From: an uncultured Streptococcus sp.
GTDB lineage: Bacteria; Bacillota; Bacilli; Lactobacillales; Streptococcaceae
Direction: 5' to 3'
NCBI RefSeq assembly: GCF_901875575.1
Contig: NZ_CABFMF010000007.1
Span: forward strand, 1-44,569
DNA: 44,569 nucleotides
The translations under genes and the position numbers were made by a program. Below are positions 7,950-15,794 of the stretch, one piece after another (position 1 is the first letter of the stretch; every line of letters begins with the position of its first letter). The notes under the pieces were generated by a model. The model searched no databases and was not told where the DNA came from. It was given only the letters and a program-made list of their open reading frames with translations.

Positions 7950-8713
7950 TAGGCTTCACCTCCTAGATAAGCTTCGATAACACGTTTATTGGTCTTAATT
8001 TCGTCTGGAGTTCCTTGAGCAATTAAACGACCATATTCAAGTACGTAGATACGTTCTGTAACTTCCATGACCAGATTCATATCATGTTCAATCAGCATAA
8101 TCGTAATCTTAAATTCATCTTTGATGCGACGAATTAACTCAGTCAATTCGGCTGTTTCCTGTGGGTTCATACCTGCAGCTGGTTCATCTAAAAAGAGAAT
8201 TTTAGGTTCCGTAGCAAGAGCACGAACTATTTCCAAACGACGTTGTTGTCCGTAGGCAAGATTTTTAGCAAGAGTCTCTGCATCACCATCTAAATCAAAT
8301 ATTTTTAGCAATTCCAAAGCTTTAGCTTTTAATTCTTTTTCACTCTTATAAAAAACTGGTAAGCGTAAAAAACTAGCAAAAACATGTTGTTTGTGATGGT
8401 TGGCAAAAGCAATCAAAACATTGTCCAAAACGGTTAAATCTTTAAAGAGACGAATATTTTGGAAAGTACGTCCAAGCCCCAAAGAAGCAATCTTATATGG
8501 TGCCTTTCCATTCAAAAGGTGACCATCTAGGGTTACTGTTCCCTCGCTTGGTTCATAAACACCAGTTAAGAGGTTGAAAAGAGTCGTTTTACCTGCTCCA
8601 TTTGGACCGATTAGTCCAACCAGTTCTCCTTCGTTCAATTCAAGAGTCACATCTCCAACAGCTGTTAGACCACCAAAATGTTTGGTTAACTGTTTTACTT
8701 CAAGTAATGCCAT
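7949..8713 (-). CDS. livG: Branched-chain amino acid ABC transporter ATPase LivG
   Basis: A 254-residue ABC ATPase, partner of LivF. Walker A GPNGAGKTT is near residues 37-45, the family insert with RTFQNIRLF follows, signature LAYGQQRR is the variant typical of LivG, and Walker B is ILFLDEPAAGMNP. The C-terminal YGRLIAQGTPDEI segment is also LivG-like. It overlaps both livF and livM by one base, so translation is coupled. Confidence 0.93.
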   Translation of the reverse strand: MALLEVKQLTKHFGGLTAVGDVTLELNEGELVGLIGPNGAGKTTLFNLLTGVYEPSEGTVTLDGHLLNGKAPYKIASLGLGRTFQNIRLFKDLTVLDNVLIAFANHHKQHVFASFLRLPVFYKSEKELKAKALELLKIFDLDGDAETLAKNLAYGQQRRLEIVRALATEPKILFLDEPAAGMNPQETAELTELIRRIKDEFKITIMLIEHDMNLVMEVTERIYVLEYGRLIAQGTPDEIKTNKRVIEAYLGGEA

Positions 8714-9669
8714 TAGTTTTGTTCCTCCTTCTTAGATTTTTTAAAGAAACGTGATAAGCTCAATTCCCATGTTCCAAGGAGTCCACCTGGTCTGAAAATC
8801 ATGACCAATACCAAGGCCAAAGCGTAAATAATCATACGCACACTGGCAACATCTTGGAGAAGCATATTCAATATTCCAAGAACTATAGCTGAAACAATCG
8901 CACCTGTAATTGAACCAAGTCCACCAAATACAACAATGATCAAAACGTTGATTGAGTTGATGAAAGTGTAATCTTTCGGTACAACCGAACCGATAAATCC
9001 TGCCTGAAGTGACCCTGCAATACTTGCAGTAATAGCACCAAAGACAAAGGCGATGATTTTAATTTTAGTTGTATTAACCCCAACTGACTCAGCAGCGATT
9101 TCATCCTCACGAACTGAAAGAGTTGAACGCCCAATTGGACTACGCAAGAAGTTCAGGGTTGCAATGGTTGTAATCACGACAAAGAAATAAACCATTTGCC
9201 AAGTTGTAAAGTTAGGAATTCCCAAGATACCTGCCGCACCGTTTGTAAGGCTTCCACCATTGATGATAAAGATACGAATGATTTCAGAAACACCTAGTGT
9301 AGCAACAGCTAAGTAGTCCCCCTTCAAGCGCAAGGTTGGAATTCCGACAAGTAAGGCAACCGCTCCTGAAATCAAAGCACCTACAAGCATGGCTCCAAAG
9401 AAGGCAGCATAAGTTGGTGATTTAGAACCAATAATAGCTGCGGCATAGGCACCAATCGCCATGAAACCAGCATGCCCAAGTGAAAATTGTCCTGAAAAAC
9501 CAACGATTAAGTTGAGACCAACAGCTAGAATAATATTAATTCCAATTTGTTGTAAAATCTGTACATAGAATAGATTGAGTACTCCGACTGAAACCAGAAC
9601 GCTAATCAAACCATAAGTAGCTAACAAAAGGAGTAACCATAGAATATTAACTTTTAAATTTTCCTTCAT
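8713..9669 (-). CDS. livM: Branched-chain amino acid ABC transporter permease LivM
   Basis: A 318-residue integral membrane protein with about eight to ten hydrophobic segments. The motifs GLNLIVGFSGQFSLGHAGFMAIGAY (quoted only to its first residues: GLNLIVGFSGQFSLGHAG) and the loop with EIAAESVGVNTTKIK, the ATPase-docking (EAA-like) region, are typical of LivM. The C-terminus is basic and cytoplasmic (RFFKKSKKEEQN). It is 3 bases from livH and overlaps livG by one base. Confidence 0.93.
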   Translation of the reverse strand: MKENLKVNILWLLLLLATYGLISVLVSVGVLNLFYVQILQQIGINIILAVGLNLIVGFSGQFSLGHAGFMAIGAYAAAIIGSKSPTYAAFFGAMLVGALISGAVALLVGIPTLRLKGDYLAVATLGVSEIIRIFIINGGSLTNGAAGILGIPNFTTWQMVYFFVVITTIATLNFLRSPIGRSTLSVREDEIAAESVGVNTTKIKIIAFVFGAITASIAGSLQAGFIGSVVPKDYTFINSINVLIIVVFGGLGSITGAIVSAIVLGILNMLLQDVASVRMIIYALALVLVMIFRPGGLLGTWELSLSRFFKKSKKEEQN

Positions 9670-9672
9670 CGT

Positions 9673-10551
9673 TTACACCTTCTCTTTCACATTCTTACCA
9701 AGGATACCAGCCGGACGGACAATCAAAATCAACAACAAGATTCCATAAACAATGGCATCACGGAAGTCTGACATTCCAAAGGCTGTCGCAAAGGTTTCCA
9801 ATAGACCAATTACAAAGCCACCAAGGGCTGCACCCGGAATAATCCCGATACCACCAAGTACAGCGGCAACGAAAGATTTAAGCCCTGGAGTAACCCCCAT
9901 CAAAGGCTCAAGAGAGTTATAATAAAGGGCAATCAGAACACCAGCCGCACCCGCAAGAGCAGAACCTAAAGCAAAGGTAAAGCTGATAGTACGGTTTACA
10001 TTAATCCCCATCAATTGTGCTGCATCGCTATCCACTGATACTGCGCGCATAGCTTTCCCCATCTTGGTCTTTTGAACAATGACTTGTAATAAAATCATCA
10101 GAATCAAGGAAATGGCCAAAATCATTAACTGCACATTTGTTAAGCTAATTGGTCCCAAATCATAGCGAACTGTTTGAATCGCTTGAGGAAAGGCACGGGT
10201 ATTAGCACCAACCAGATAGACCATTCCATACTCCAATAGGAAAGAAACCCCAATAGCTGTAATCAAAACAGCAATACGAGTAGAGTGACGCAAAGGTCGG
10301 TAAGCAAGGAACTCAATCACGACACCAAGAATGGCCGTCGCTAGCATCGCTACAATAAGCGCTATAAAGAAATTCATTTGGAAAGAATTAATCAAGAAAT
10401 AACCGATAAAGGCTCCCATCATATAAATATCACCGTGGGCGAAGTTGATGAGCTTGATAATTCCGTAAACCATGGTATATCCTAGGGCTAACAGTGCGTA
10501 AACACTACCTAGAATCAAACCATTTACTAGTTGTTGGAGCATAAAATTCAC
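9673..10551 (-). CDS. livH: Branched-chain amino acid ABC transporter permease LivH
   Basis: A 292-residue membrane permease, heterodimer partner of LivM. The N-terminal LVNGLILGSVYALLALGYT and IKLINFAHGDIYMMGAF motifs are hallmarks of LivH; the docking loop AVSVDSDAAQLMGINVNR follows. It is separated from livJ by 105 bases containing a hairpin, which likely lowers permease expression relative to the binding protein. Confidence 0.93.
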   Translation of the reverse strand: MNFMLQQLVNGLILGSVYALLALGYTMVYGIIKLINFAHGDIYMMGAFIGYFLINSFQMNFFIALIVAMLATAILGVVIEFLAYRPLRHSTRIAVLITAIGVSFLLEYGMVYLVGANTRAFPQAIQTVRYDLGPISLTNVQLMILAISLILMILLQVIVQKTKMGKAMRAVSVDSDAAQLMGINVNRTISFTFALGSALAGAAGVLIALYYNSLEPLMGVTPGLKSFVAAVLGGIGIIPGAALGGFVIGLLETFATAFGMSDFRDAIVYGILLLILIVRPAGILGKNVKEKV

Positions 10552-10613
10552 TCTTTCTAATTCTAATTTTGAGGGTTCTCCCTCACTTTTGATAGGTTCT
10601 TAAACATCGAAAC

Positions 10614-10640
10614 AGGGAGTGAGTCAGAGGCTCATTCCCT
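10614..10640 (-). terminator. Intercistronic hairpin between livJ and livH
   Basis: AGGGAATGAG and CTCACTCCCT pair over 10 positions with one mismatch on the transcribed strand and a 7-base loop. No T-run follows. This fits an attenuating or mRNA-stabilising stem that gives more LivJ than LivHMGF, as is common for binding-protein operons. Confidence 0.55.
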
Positions 10641-10656
10641 ATTTCAACATTTTCTA

Positions 10657-11817
10657 TTATGGTTTTACAACCTCTGCTGCTTCAACCTTACCATTGTTCA
10701 TAGTCATCATGTAAGCAGTTTTGACTGTGTTGTGGTCTGCATCGAAACTTGTTTTACCAGTTACACCTTCAAAGTCTTTTGTTTTAGCAAGATTATCCTT
10801 GATTTCACCTGAATTTTTAGCACCTTTTGCTGCGTTTGCTACAAGGTGAACTGAGTCATAAGCCAAGGCTGCAAATGTTGAAGGCTCTTCATTGTACTTA
10901 GCACGGTATGCGTCAAGGAAAGCTTTTGCTTTAGCTGAAACTTCTACAGTAGTTGAGAAGCCTGAGATAAAGTAGATATTTGATGCTTTTTCAGCAGTTG
11001 CTTGTTGCACAAACTCTTCCCCGTTGAATCCATCACCACCAACGATTGGTTTGTCAATTCCCATACCACGCGCTTGGTTTACAATTTTACCAGCTTCAGT
11101 GTAGTAACCAGGGACGATGATAGCATCAAAGTCTTTTCCTTTCATTTTTGTAAGGGCTGCTTGGAAGTCTGTGTCACCTGCTACAAAAGTTTCATCTGCA
11201 ACGATCTCGCCCTTGTATGATTCGCGGAAAGATTTAGCAATCCCTTTAGCATAGTCACTGGCATTGTCAGTGTAAAGAACAACTTTCTTAGCATTTAATT
11301 TTTCAGAAACATAGTTTGAGATAATTTTTCCTTGGAAGCTATCTTGGAAAGTTCCAATAAAGAGGTAATCTTGACCTTTAGTCAATCCATCTTGAGTCGC
11401 ACTTGGTGAAATCAATGGAACACCTGCTTTTGTAGCGTTAGCTACCGCAGCTGCAGTTGCACCAGATGTCGCAGGTCCTACGATTGCTGATACCTTAGAT
11501 TGGGTTACAAGGTTGGTTGTAACAGAAGCTGCCTCAGCTGTTTCAGACTTGTTATCTTTATCGACTACTTCGATTTGTTTTCCATCGATACCACCTGCTG
11601 CATTGATTTCATCAACGGCCAATTGGGCACCTTTTTGTTCAGATGTTCCGTAGGCAGCTACGGCACCAGTTTCTTCGAAGTTAAATCCAATTTTGATTGT
11701 CTTTTCCTCTACTGAGTTACCAGCAGCGTTTGACGCTCCAGACTTCACTTCTCCACAGGCTGCAAGAAGTGCTACACTTGCAAGCGCCACAAACGATAGG
11801 GCAAATTTTTTCTTCAT
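10657..11817 (-). CDS. livJ: Branched-chain amino acid-binding lipoprotein LivJ
   Basis: A 386-residue substrate-binding protein of the Leu/Ile/Val ABC importer. The signal peptide ends in a lipobox LAAC with Cys21, so it is lipid-anchored on the outer face of the membrane. The mature part is a type I periplasmic-binding fold: KIGFNFEETGAVAAYGTSE near 41-60, the hinge IVGPATSGATAA, and VPGYYTEAGKI. It is the first gene of the operon, behind a near-consensus promoter with a CodY box. Confidence 0.95.
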   Translation of the reverse strand: MKKKFALSFVALASVALLAACGEVKSGASNAAGNSVEEKTIKIGFNFEETGAVAAYGTSEQKGAQLAVDEINAAGGIDGKQIEVVDKDNKSETAEAASVTTNLVTQSKVSAIVGPATSGATAAAVANATKAGVPLISPSATQDGLTKGQDYLFIGTFQDSFQGKIISNYVSEKLNAKKVVLYTDNASDYAKGIAKSFRESYKGEIVADETFVAGDTDFQAALTKMKGKDFDAIIVPGYYTEAGKIVNQARGMGIDKPIVGGDGFNGEEFVQQATAEKASNIYFISGFSTTVEVSAKAKAFLDAYRAKYNEEPSTFAALAYDSVHLVANAAKGAKNSGEIKDNLAKTKDFEGVTGKTSFDADHNTVKTAYMMTMNNGKVEAAEVVKP

Positions 11818-11858
11818 TTTTTTCGTCTCCTTATTTCTTAAATAAATAGCTTGTTAAG

Positions 11859-11887
11859 AATATACCGAATTATCAGAAAATTGTCAA
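11859..11887 (-). promoter_or_regulatory. livJHMGF promoter
   Basis: On the minus strand TTGACA (11882-11887), 17-bp spacer, TATATT (11859-11864). The -35 box contains the stop codon of the upstream ylbG-like gene. Confidence 0.9.
11868..11882. promoter_or_regulatory. CodY box in the liv promoter
   Basis: AATTATCAGAAAATT differs at one base from the CodY consensus AATTTTCWGAAAATT. It sits between the -35 and -10, so bound CodY would block the liv operon when branched-chain amino acids and GTP are plentiful. CodY control of liv genes is established in related streptococci; here the site is what the sequence shows. Confidence 0.85.
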
Positions 11888-12171
11888 CACTTTTCTTGAA
11901 CTTTTTCAATGATAACGTTTTCCTCTCGATAAAGATTCCCAACAAAGGGTGTTTCCAGCTCTTGGATATGACAAACTCTGACTTTTTTTATAAACTTTTC
12001 CTTGCTCAAGCGCCCGACCAATTTCTCCACTTCTTGAGTTGGAACATAAAGCTGCAAGTAACGATGTTTTTTAGAATGGTAGCAAATATCACCATATTCC
12101 TGTAGTTTTTTTGCATCTCGATTGTAATAAAGATAGACAATTAATCCCGAGCGATCTGCTTTTTCAAACAT
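11884..12171 (-). CDS. YlbG/UPF0298 family protein (DUF2129)
   Basis: A 95-residue cytoplasmic protein matching the small Firmicutes family YlbG: RSGLIVYLYYNRDAKKLQEYG near the N-terminus, then HSKKHRYLQLYV and the VEKLVGRLSKEKFIKKV helix. The molecular role is not known; in bacilli related Ylb proteins affect RNA turnover and development, which should not be transferred here without evidence. It starts behind GGAAGAGGATTT, and its stop codon lies in the liv -35 box. A weak promoter (TAGACG, 17 bp, TATAAT at 12203-12231) overlaps the clpP terminator just upstream. Confidence 0.8.
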   Translation of the reverse strand: MFEKADRSGLIVYLYYNRDAKKLQEYGDICYHSKKHRYLQLYVPTQEVEKLVGRLSKEKFIKKVRVCHIQELETPFVGNLYREENVIIEKVQEKC

Positions 12172-12210
12172 AATAAATCCTCTTCCTAAGAAATCTTCTT
12201 TTATTATATC

Positions 12211-12242
12211 AAAAAAAGCAAACCCCGTCTATTGAGTTTGCT
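12211..12242 (-). terminator. clpP terminator
   Basis: On the minus strand AGCAAACTC and GGGTTTGCT form a 9-bp stem (one G-T pair) followed by TTTTTTT. It lies 12 bases after the clpP stop. Confidence 0.9.
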
Positions 12243-12253
12243 TTGCAGAATTC

Positions 12254-12844
12254 TTAATTTAAGGCATTGTTAGCCATAATTTCATCAATAAAACCATATT
12301 CAAGTGTTTCTTGGGCACTCATCCAATTATCACGTTCTGCATCTGTATGGACTTTTTCAACTGGCTGACCAGAGTTCTCAGCCAAGATTTTTTCTAAGTT
12401 GTTACGAGTCTTAAGTAAGTGCTCTGCAGCGATAGCCATATCTGTTTGTTGAGTACCACCACCTGTACCACCCATTGGTTGGTGGATCATGTATTCAGCA
12501 TTTGGAAGCATGAAACGTTTGCCTTTTGCTCCACTTGATGCGATGACTGTACCCATAGATGCAGCCATTCCCATAACGATGGTTTGGACATCTGCCTTGA
12601 TAAAGTTCATAGTATCAACGATTGCCAAACCAGCTGAAACGGAACCACCAGGTGTATTGACATAAAGGTAAATATCTTTTGTACTATCTTGGGCATCTAA
12701 GAAAAGTAATTGGGCAATAACCGAGTTAGCCATATTGTCTTCAACTGGACCTGTCAGCATAATAATGCGGTCTTTTAAAAGACGTGAATAAATATCATAT
12801 GAGCGTTCTCCACGACTTGTTTGTTCAATAACTACAGGAATCAT
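12254..12844 (-). CDS. clpP: ATP-dependent Clp protease proteolytic subunit
   Basis: The 196-residue serine peptidase that forms the tetradecameric chamber used with ClpX, ClpC, ClpE and ClpL for protein quality control and regulated degradation. The catalytic triad is visible: Ser96 in GMAASMG, His121 in MIHQPMGG and Asp172 in RDNWMS. Length and N-terminus (MIPVVIEQTSRGERSYDIYSR, the processing region) are normal. The promoter carries a CtsR operator, so it is heat-shock and stress induced. Confidence 0.97.
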   Translation of the reverse strand: MIPVVIEQTSRGERSYDIYSRLLKDRIIMLTGPVEDNMANSVIAQLLFLDAQDSTKDIYLYVNTPGGSVSAGLAIVDTMNFIKADVQTIVMGMAASMGTVIASSGAKGKRFMLPNAEYMIHQPMGGTGGGTQQTDMAIAAEHLLKTRNNLEKILAENSGQPVEKVHTDAERDNWMSAQETLEYGFIDEIMANNALN

Positions 12845-12899
12845 TTATTTCTCCTTTTGAGTGTTCATGTTATTCGTCAAATGACTGAAGAATAAGACT

Positions 12900-12928
12900 A
12901 TTATAATACTTTAGTCAAAAAAGGTCAA
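12900..12928 (-). promoter_or_regulatory. clpP promoter
   Basis: On the minus strand TTGACC (12923-12928), 17-bp spacer, TATAAT (12900-12905). About 50 bases of leader precede the start codon. Confidence 0.85.
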
Positions 12929-12929
12929 A
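12913..12929. promoter_or_regulatory. CtsR operator
   Basis: AGTCAAA-AAA-GGTCAAA on the plus strand: the direct heptad repeat with 3-bp spacer recognised by the CtsR heat-shock repressor (RGTCAAANNNRGTCAAA). It covers the -35 box of clpP. Confidence 0.9.
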
Positions 12930-13011
12930 TCTTTGCACTGTTCTTACTACAGAAACAAAAACTCAACCTCCTTTCACTACTTAAAATTTTTTTAAAGTTT
13001 ACATTTAATTT

Positions 13012-13641
13012 TTACTTAGTACCAAATAAACGGTCTCCAGCATCTCCAAGTCCAGGTACAATGTAACCATGATCATTCAAATGATCATCCAAAGCTGCTG
13101 TGAAAATTTCAACATCTGGATGGGCTTCTTGAAGAGCTTTAACACCTTCTGGTGCAGACACAAGACAGACAAACTTGATATTTGAAGCACCACGTTTCTT
13201 AAGAGAATCAACAGCCAAGATTGCTGAACCACCTGTTGCCAACATTGGGTCCACTACAAAAATTTGACGTTGGTCAATATCTTCAGGCAACTTAACCAAG
13301 TATTCAACCGGTTGAAGTGTTTCTTCATCACGGTACATACCGATGTGTCCAACTTTAGCAGCCGGAACCAAGCTCAAAAGACCATCTACCATACCGATTC
13401 CTGCACGCAAGATTGGAACGATAGCTAATTTCTTACCTGCCAATTGTTTTTGAACCGTTTTTGTGATTGGTGTTTCAATTTCTACATCTTCAAGTGGAAG
13501 ATCACGAAGCACTTCATATCCCATCAACATGGCAATCTCATCTACTAGTTCACGAAAAGCTTTTGTAGAAGTATCTGTACGACGTAAGATTGACAATTTG
13601 TGTTGAATCAGTGGATGATTAATGACTTCAAGTTTTCCCAT
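13012..13641 (-). CDS. upp: Uracil phosphoribosyltransferase
   Basis: A 209-residue salvage enzyme making UMP from uracil and PRPP. The start is the ATG at 13641 (MGKLEVINHPLIQHKLS, the family's usual N-terminus) behind AAGGAAC; an in-frame upstream ATG at 13713 would add 24 unlike residues and cover the promoter. The PRPP loop is FVVDPMLATGGSA, uracil-contact residues lie in the C-terminal GLGDAGDRLFG, and ILRAGIGMVDG is conserved. An extended -10 (TGGTATAAT, 13675-13683) precedes it. Confidence 0.95.
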   Translation of the reverse strand: MGKLEVINHPLIQHKLSILRRTDTSTKAFRELVDEIAMLMGYEVLRDLPLEDVEIETPITKTVQKQLAGKKLAIVPILRAGIGMVDGLLSLVPAAKVGHIGMYRDEETLQPVEYLVKLPEDIDQRQIFVVDPMLATGGSAILAVDSLKKRGASNIKFVCLVSAPEGVKALQEAHPDVEIFTAALDDHLNDHGYIVPGLGDAGDRLFGTK

Positions 13642-13674
13642 TTTTTGAGTTCCTTCTTTCAATTTATTCTTCTT

Positions 13675-13683
13675 ATTATACCA
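13675..13683 (-). promoter_or_regulatory. upp promoter (extended -10)
   Basis: On the minus strand TGGTATAAT with no clear -35, about 34 bases before the upp start codon. Confidence 0.6.
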
Positions 13684-13728
13684 AAAAATGGGGTGAAAAT
13701 CTTCCTGAACCATTTATTTTTAATAATT

Positions 13729-14199
13729 TTAAATTAAATTGGCTTCCTTGATAGCACTTTGTACTGTTTCAAGTGGTAAATGGGTCAACTCAGTTCCCTT
13801 TTCTTGATAAAGATATTGGGCATAGTCATCCATCCGATATTGATTGATATAAACCACTCGCTCACAACCCACTTGAAGAAGCTGTTTAGTGCAGTTTAAA
13901 CAAGGAAAATGAGTTACATAGGCCGTAAAGCCTTTAGGGACACCACGTTCAGCCCCTTGCAAAATAGCATTGACTTCCGCATGAAGGGTCCTTACACAAT
14001 GACCCTCAATGACGAGGCAGTCATGATCAATACAATGCTCGGTCCCTGAGACTGATCCATTATAACCAGTGGAGATTACCTTATTATCCTTTACAAGAAT
14101 AGCACCTACTTTTGCACGTTTACAAGTGGAACGATTAGCGATTAATAGGGCTTGAGCTGCAAAGTATTCATCCCAGGCTAGTCTTTTTTCTGACATCAT
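13729..14199 (-). CDS. dCMP deaminase (ComEB-like)
   Basis: A 156-residue zinc-dependent deoxycytidylate deaminase that supplies dUMP for thymidylate synthesis. The zinc/catalytic motif HAEVNAIL (His and catalytic Glu) and the PCLNCTKQLLQVGC cysteines are complete, and KVGAILVKDNKVISTGYNGS is the family core. Genes like this are called comEB in Bacillus, but its link with competence is doubtful. Two consecutive ATGs follow AAAGGAGAAA, so the start may be 14199 or 14196. It lies 12 bases after the TetR gene, probably co-transcribed with it, next to upp. Confidence 0.9.
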   Translation of the reverse strand: MMSEKRLAWDEYFAAQALLIANRSTCKRAKVGAILVKDNKVISTGYNGSVSGTEHCIDHDCLVIEGHCVRTLHAEVNAILQGAERGVPKGFTAYVTHFPCLNCTKQLLQVGCERVVYINQYRMDDYAQYLYQEKGTELTHLPLETVQSAIKEANLI

Positions 14200-14211
14200 T
14201 TTCTCCTTTTA

Positions 14212-14769
14212 TTACTTCTTAAAAAATGGTAATCGTAAATCTGCAATTTTTTCAGCAGGAATCTTCATGCCGTCCTTTATCCACTTAAGGAGGACAGATA
14301 CGATGGCTGAACTCCAAAAAGAATGGAGATAGCTACTGACTCCTTTTGATTTTCCATGGTATTTTTCTAGAAATTCCTGCATGGCCTGTACAAAAATTTT
14401 TTCTAGATGATAATCCAAGGCCAGTTGGATAACTCTAGCCTCTTTTTTAGCTTCTCGAAAAAGGTGAACCCAAACAAGATATAAATCTGTCTTGACATCA
14501 TAATGATGAAGTTGCTCCATAATATTATGAACACTACGTTTAAAAACACTTTCTAAAATAGCCTCTTTAGAGTCATAGTTTCTATAAAAAGCTGCACGCG
14601 AAACCCCAGCTCGCTTGACCAATTCAGAAATACTAATCTTAGTCAAGTCCTTTTTTTCCAAGAGTTGTAAAAGAGCTGTTTCAATCGCTTCTCTAGTTAA
14701 AAGATTGGATTCTTGGTTTGATTTTCTGAGATTTTCAAGAGATTTTTCAGATATTTTACGTTCAGACAT
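14212..14769 (-). CDS. TetR-family transcriptional regulator
   Basis: A 185-residue one-component repressor. The N-terminal DNA-binding domain (about 20-70) shows the HTH ISISELVKRAGVSRAAFYRNYDSKE (characteristic part SRAAFYRNYDSKEAI); the C-terminal ligand/dimer domain is AT-rich and diverged, ending KIADLRLPFFKK. Its target is unknown. It is divergent from degV with only about 120 bases between starts, and probably controls itself, the dCMP deaminase or degV; no clear operator dyad is seen. Confidence 0.85.
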   Translation of the reverse strand: MSERKISEKSLENLRKSNQESNLLTREAIETALLQLLEKKDLTKISISELVKRAGVSRAAFYRNYDSKEAILESVFKRSVHNIMEQLHHYDVKTDLYLVWVHLFREAKKEARVIQLALDYHLEKIFVQAMQEFLEKYHGKSKGVSSYLHSFWSSAIVSVLLKWIKDGMKIPAEKIADLRLPFFKK

Positions 14770-14828
14770 AACATTTTCTTTCTACTTGTCACAACAGACG
14801 GATTAGGCTTTTGTTTCAAGGAATTTCA

Positions 14829-14837
14829 TGATATAAT
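14829..14837 (+). promoter_or_regulatory. degV promoter (extended -10)
   Basis: TGATATAAT at 14829-14837 with no good -35; the likely start point is about 50 bases before the degV ATG. Confidence 0.55.
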
Positions 14838-14893
14838 TGTAAAAAAAGACAGAACCTTTGTCAATGTATAAGTGGCAAAGATGGAGAATTTCT

Positions 14894-15739
14894 ATGACTT
14901 GGAAAATTGTTGCTGATTCTGGTTGTGATTACCGTCAACTGACAAAACCAGCTATTGACACAACATTCGTAAGTGTCCCTTTAACCATTCAAGTAGCTGA
15001 TCAGATTTTTGTTGATGATGCCAATCTTGATATCGACCAAATGATGGAAACTATGTATGCAACTGCAGAAGCTTCAAAATCAGCTTGTCCAAGCCCAGAT
15101 GATTATTTACGTGCTTTTGAAGGGGGAGAAAACATTATTGTGGTGACTATCACTGGAACATTATCAGGAAGCCACAATAGTGCGCAACTAGCAAAAAATA
15201 TTTATTTAGAAGACCATCCTGAAACCAATATCCATGTTATTGATAGCTTATCAGCAGGTGGAGAAGTTGATTTGTTGGTCGATAAGTTAAATGAATTGAT
15301 TGAACAAGGTCTCTCTTTTGATGAAGTGGTTCAAGCCATCACTACCTATCAAGAAAAAACTAAGTTACTGTTTGTTCTAGCTAAGGTAGACAATTTAGTA
15401 AAGAATGGTCGTTTGAGTAAGCTTATCGGAACTGTTGTTGGTCTCCTTAACATTCGCATGGTTGGTGAAGCAAGTGAAACTGGTACTCTAGAATTACTTC
15501 AAAAGGCTCGAGGTCCTAAGAAATCACTTCAGGCGGCCTATGAAGAACTAGTCAAAGCAGGCTATGCTGGTGGCCGTATTATCATGGCTCACCGTAGTAA
15601 TGAAAAATTCTGTCAACAACTATCCGAACTTATTCTTGAAACCTTCCCTCAAGCAGACATCAAAATCTTAGGCACTTCTGGACTCTGTAGTTTTTATGCT
15701 GAAGATGGTGGTTTACTTATGGGTTATGAAATCAACTAA
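14894..15739 (+). CDS. DegV-family fatty acid-binding protein
   Basis: A 281-residue cytoplasmic protein of the DegV/FakB family, which binds a fatty acid for phosphorylation by the FakA kinase. The start at 14894 (MTWKIVADSGCDYRQL) follows GGAGAATTTCT and fits the family; an upstream in-frame ATG at 14858 would add 12 unlike residues. Family motifs: VADSGCD near 5-11, ITGTLSGSHNSAQLA near 82-96, VIDSLSAGGE, KNGRLSKLIGTVVGLLNIR and the C-terminal LGTSGLCSFYAEDGGLLMGYE. Whether it serves as an FakB subunit in lipid salvage is inferred. Confidence 0.88.
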   Translation: MTWKIVADSGCDYRQLTKPAIDTTFVSVPLTIQVADQIFVDDANLDIDQMMETMYATAEASKSACPSPDDYLRAFEGGENIIVVTITGTLSGSHNSAQLAKNIYLEDHPETNIHVIDSLSAGGEVDLLVDKLNELIEQGLSFDEVVQAITTYQEKTKLLFVLAKVDNLVKNGRLSKLIGTVVGLLNIRMVGEASETGTLELLQKARGPKKSLQAAYEELVKAGYAGGRIIMAHRSNEKFCQQLSELILETFPQADIKILGTSGLCSFYAEDGGLLMGYEIN

Positions 15740-15753
15740 TTATTTACATTCCA

Positions 15754-15778
15754 AGAGACGATCACCCGTCTCTTTTTT
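15754..15778 (+). terminator. degV terminator
   Basis: AGAGACG-loop-CGTCTCT followed by TTTTT; it directly abuts the -10 of the next gene. Confidence 0.85.
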
Positions 15779-15779
15779 G

Positions 15780-15788
15780 TGGTACAAT
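15780..15788 (+). promoter_or_regulatory. Promoter placed right before the flavoprotein ATG
   Basis: TGGTACAAT, an extended -10, ends 6 bases before the ATG at 15795. A start point about 7 bases downstream of the -10 would be at or next to the A of the start codon, so the mRNA may be leaderless. Confidence 0.6.
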
Positions 15789-15794
15789 ACTCTT

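Noticed and set aside
13642..13713. 24-residue N-terminal extension of Upp
   Set aside because: It covers the promoter and is unlike the family; the ATG at 13641 has a ribosome site.
15696..15794. Longer N-terminus for the BaiN-family gene
   Set aside because: The added residues would overlap degV and its terminator and precede the FAD motif without conservation.
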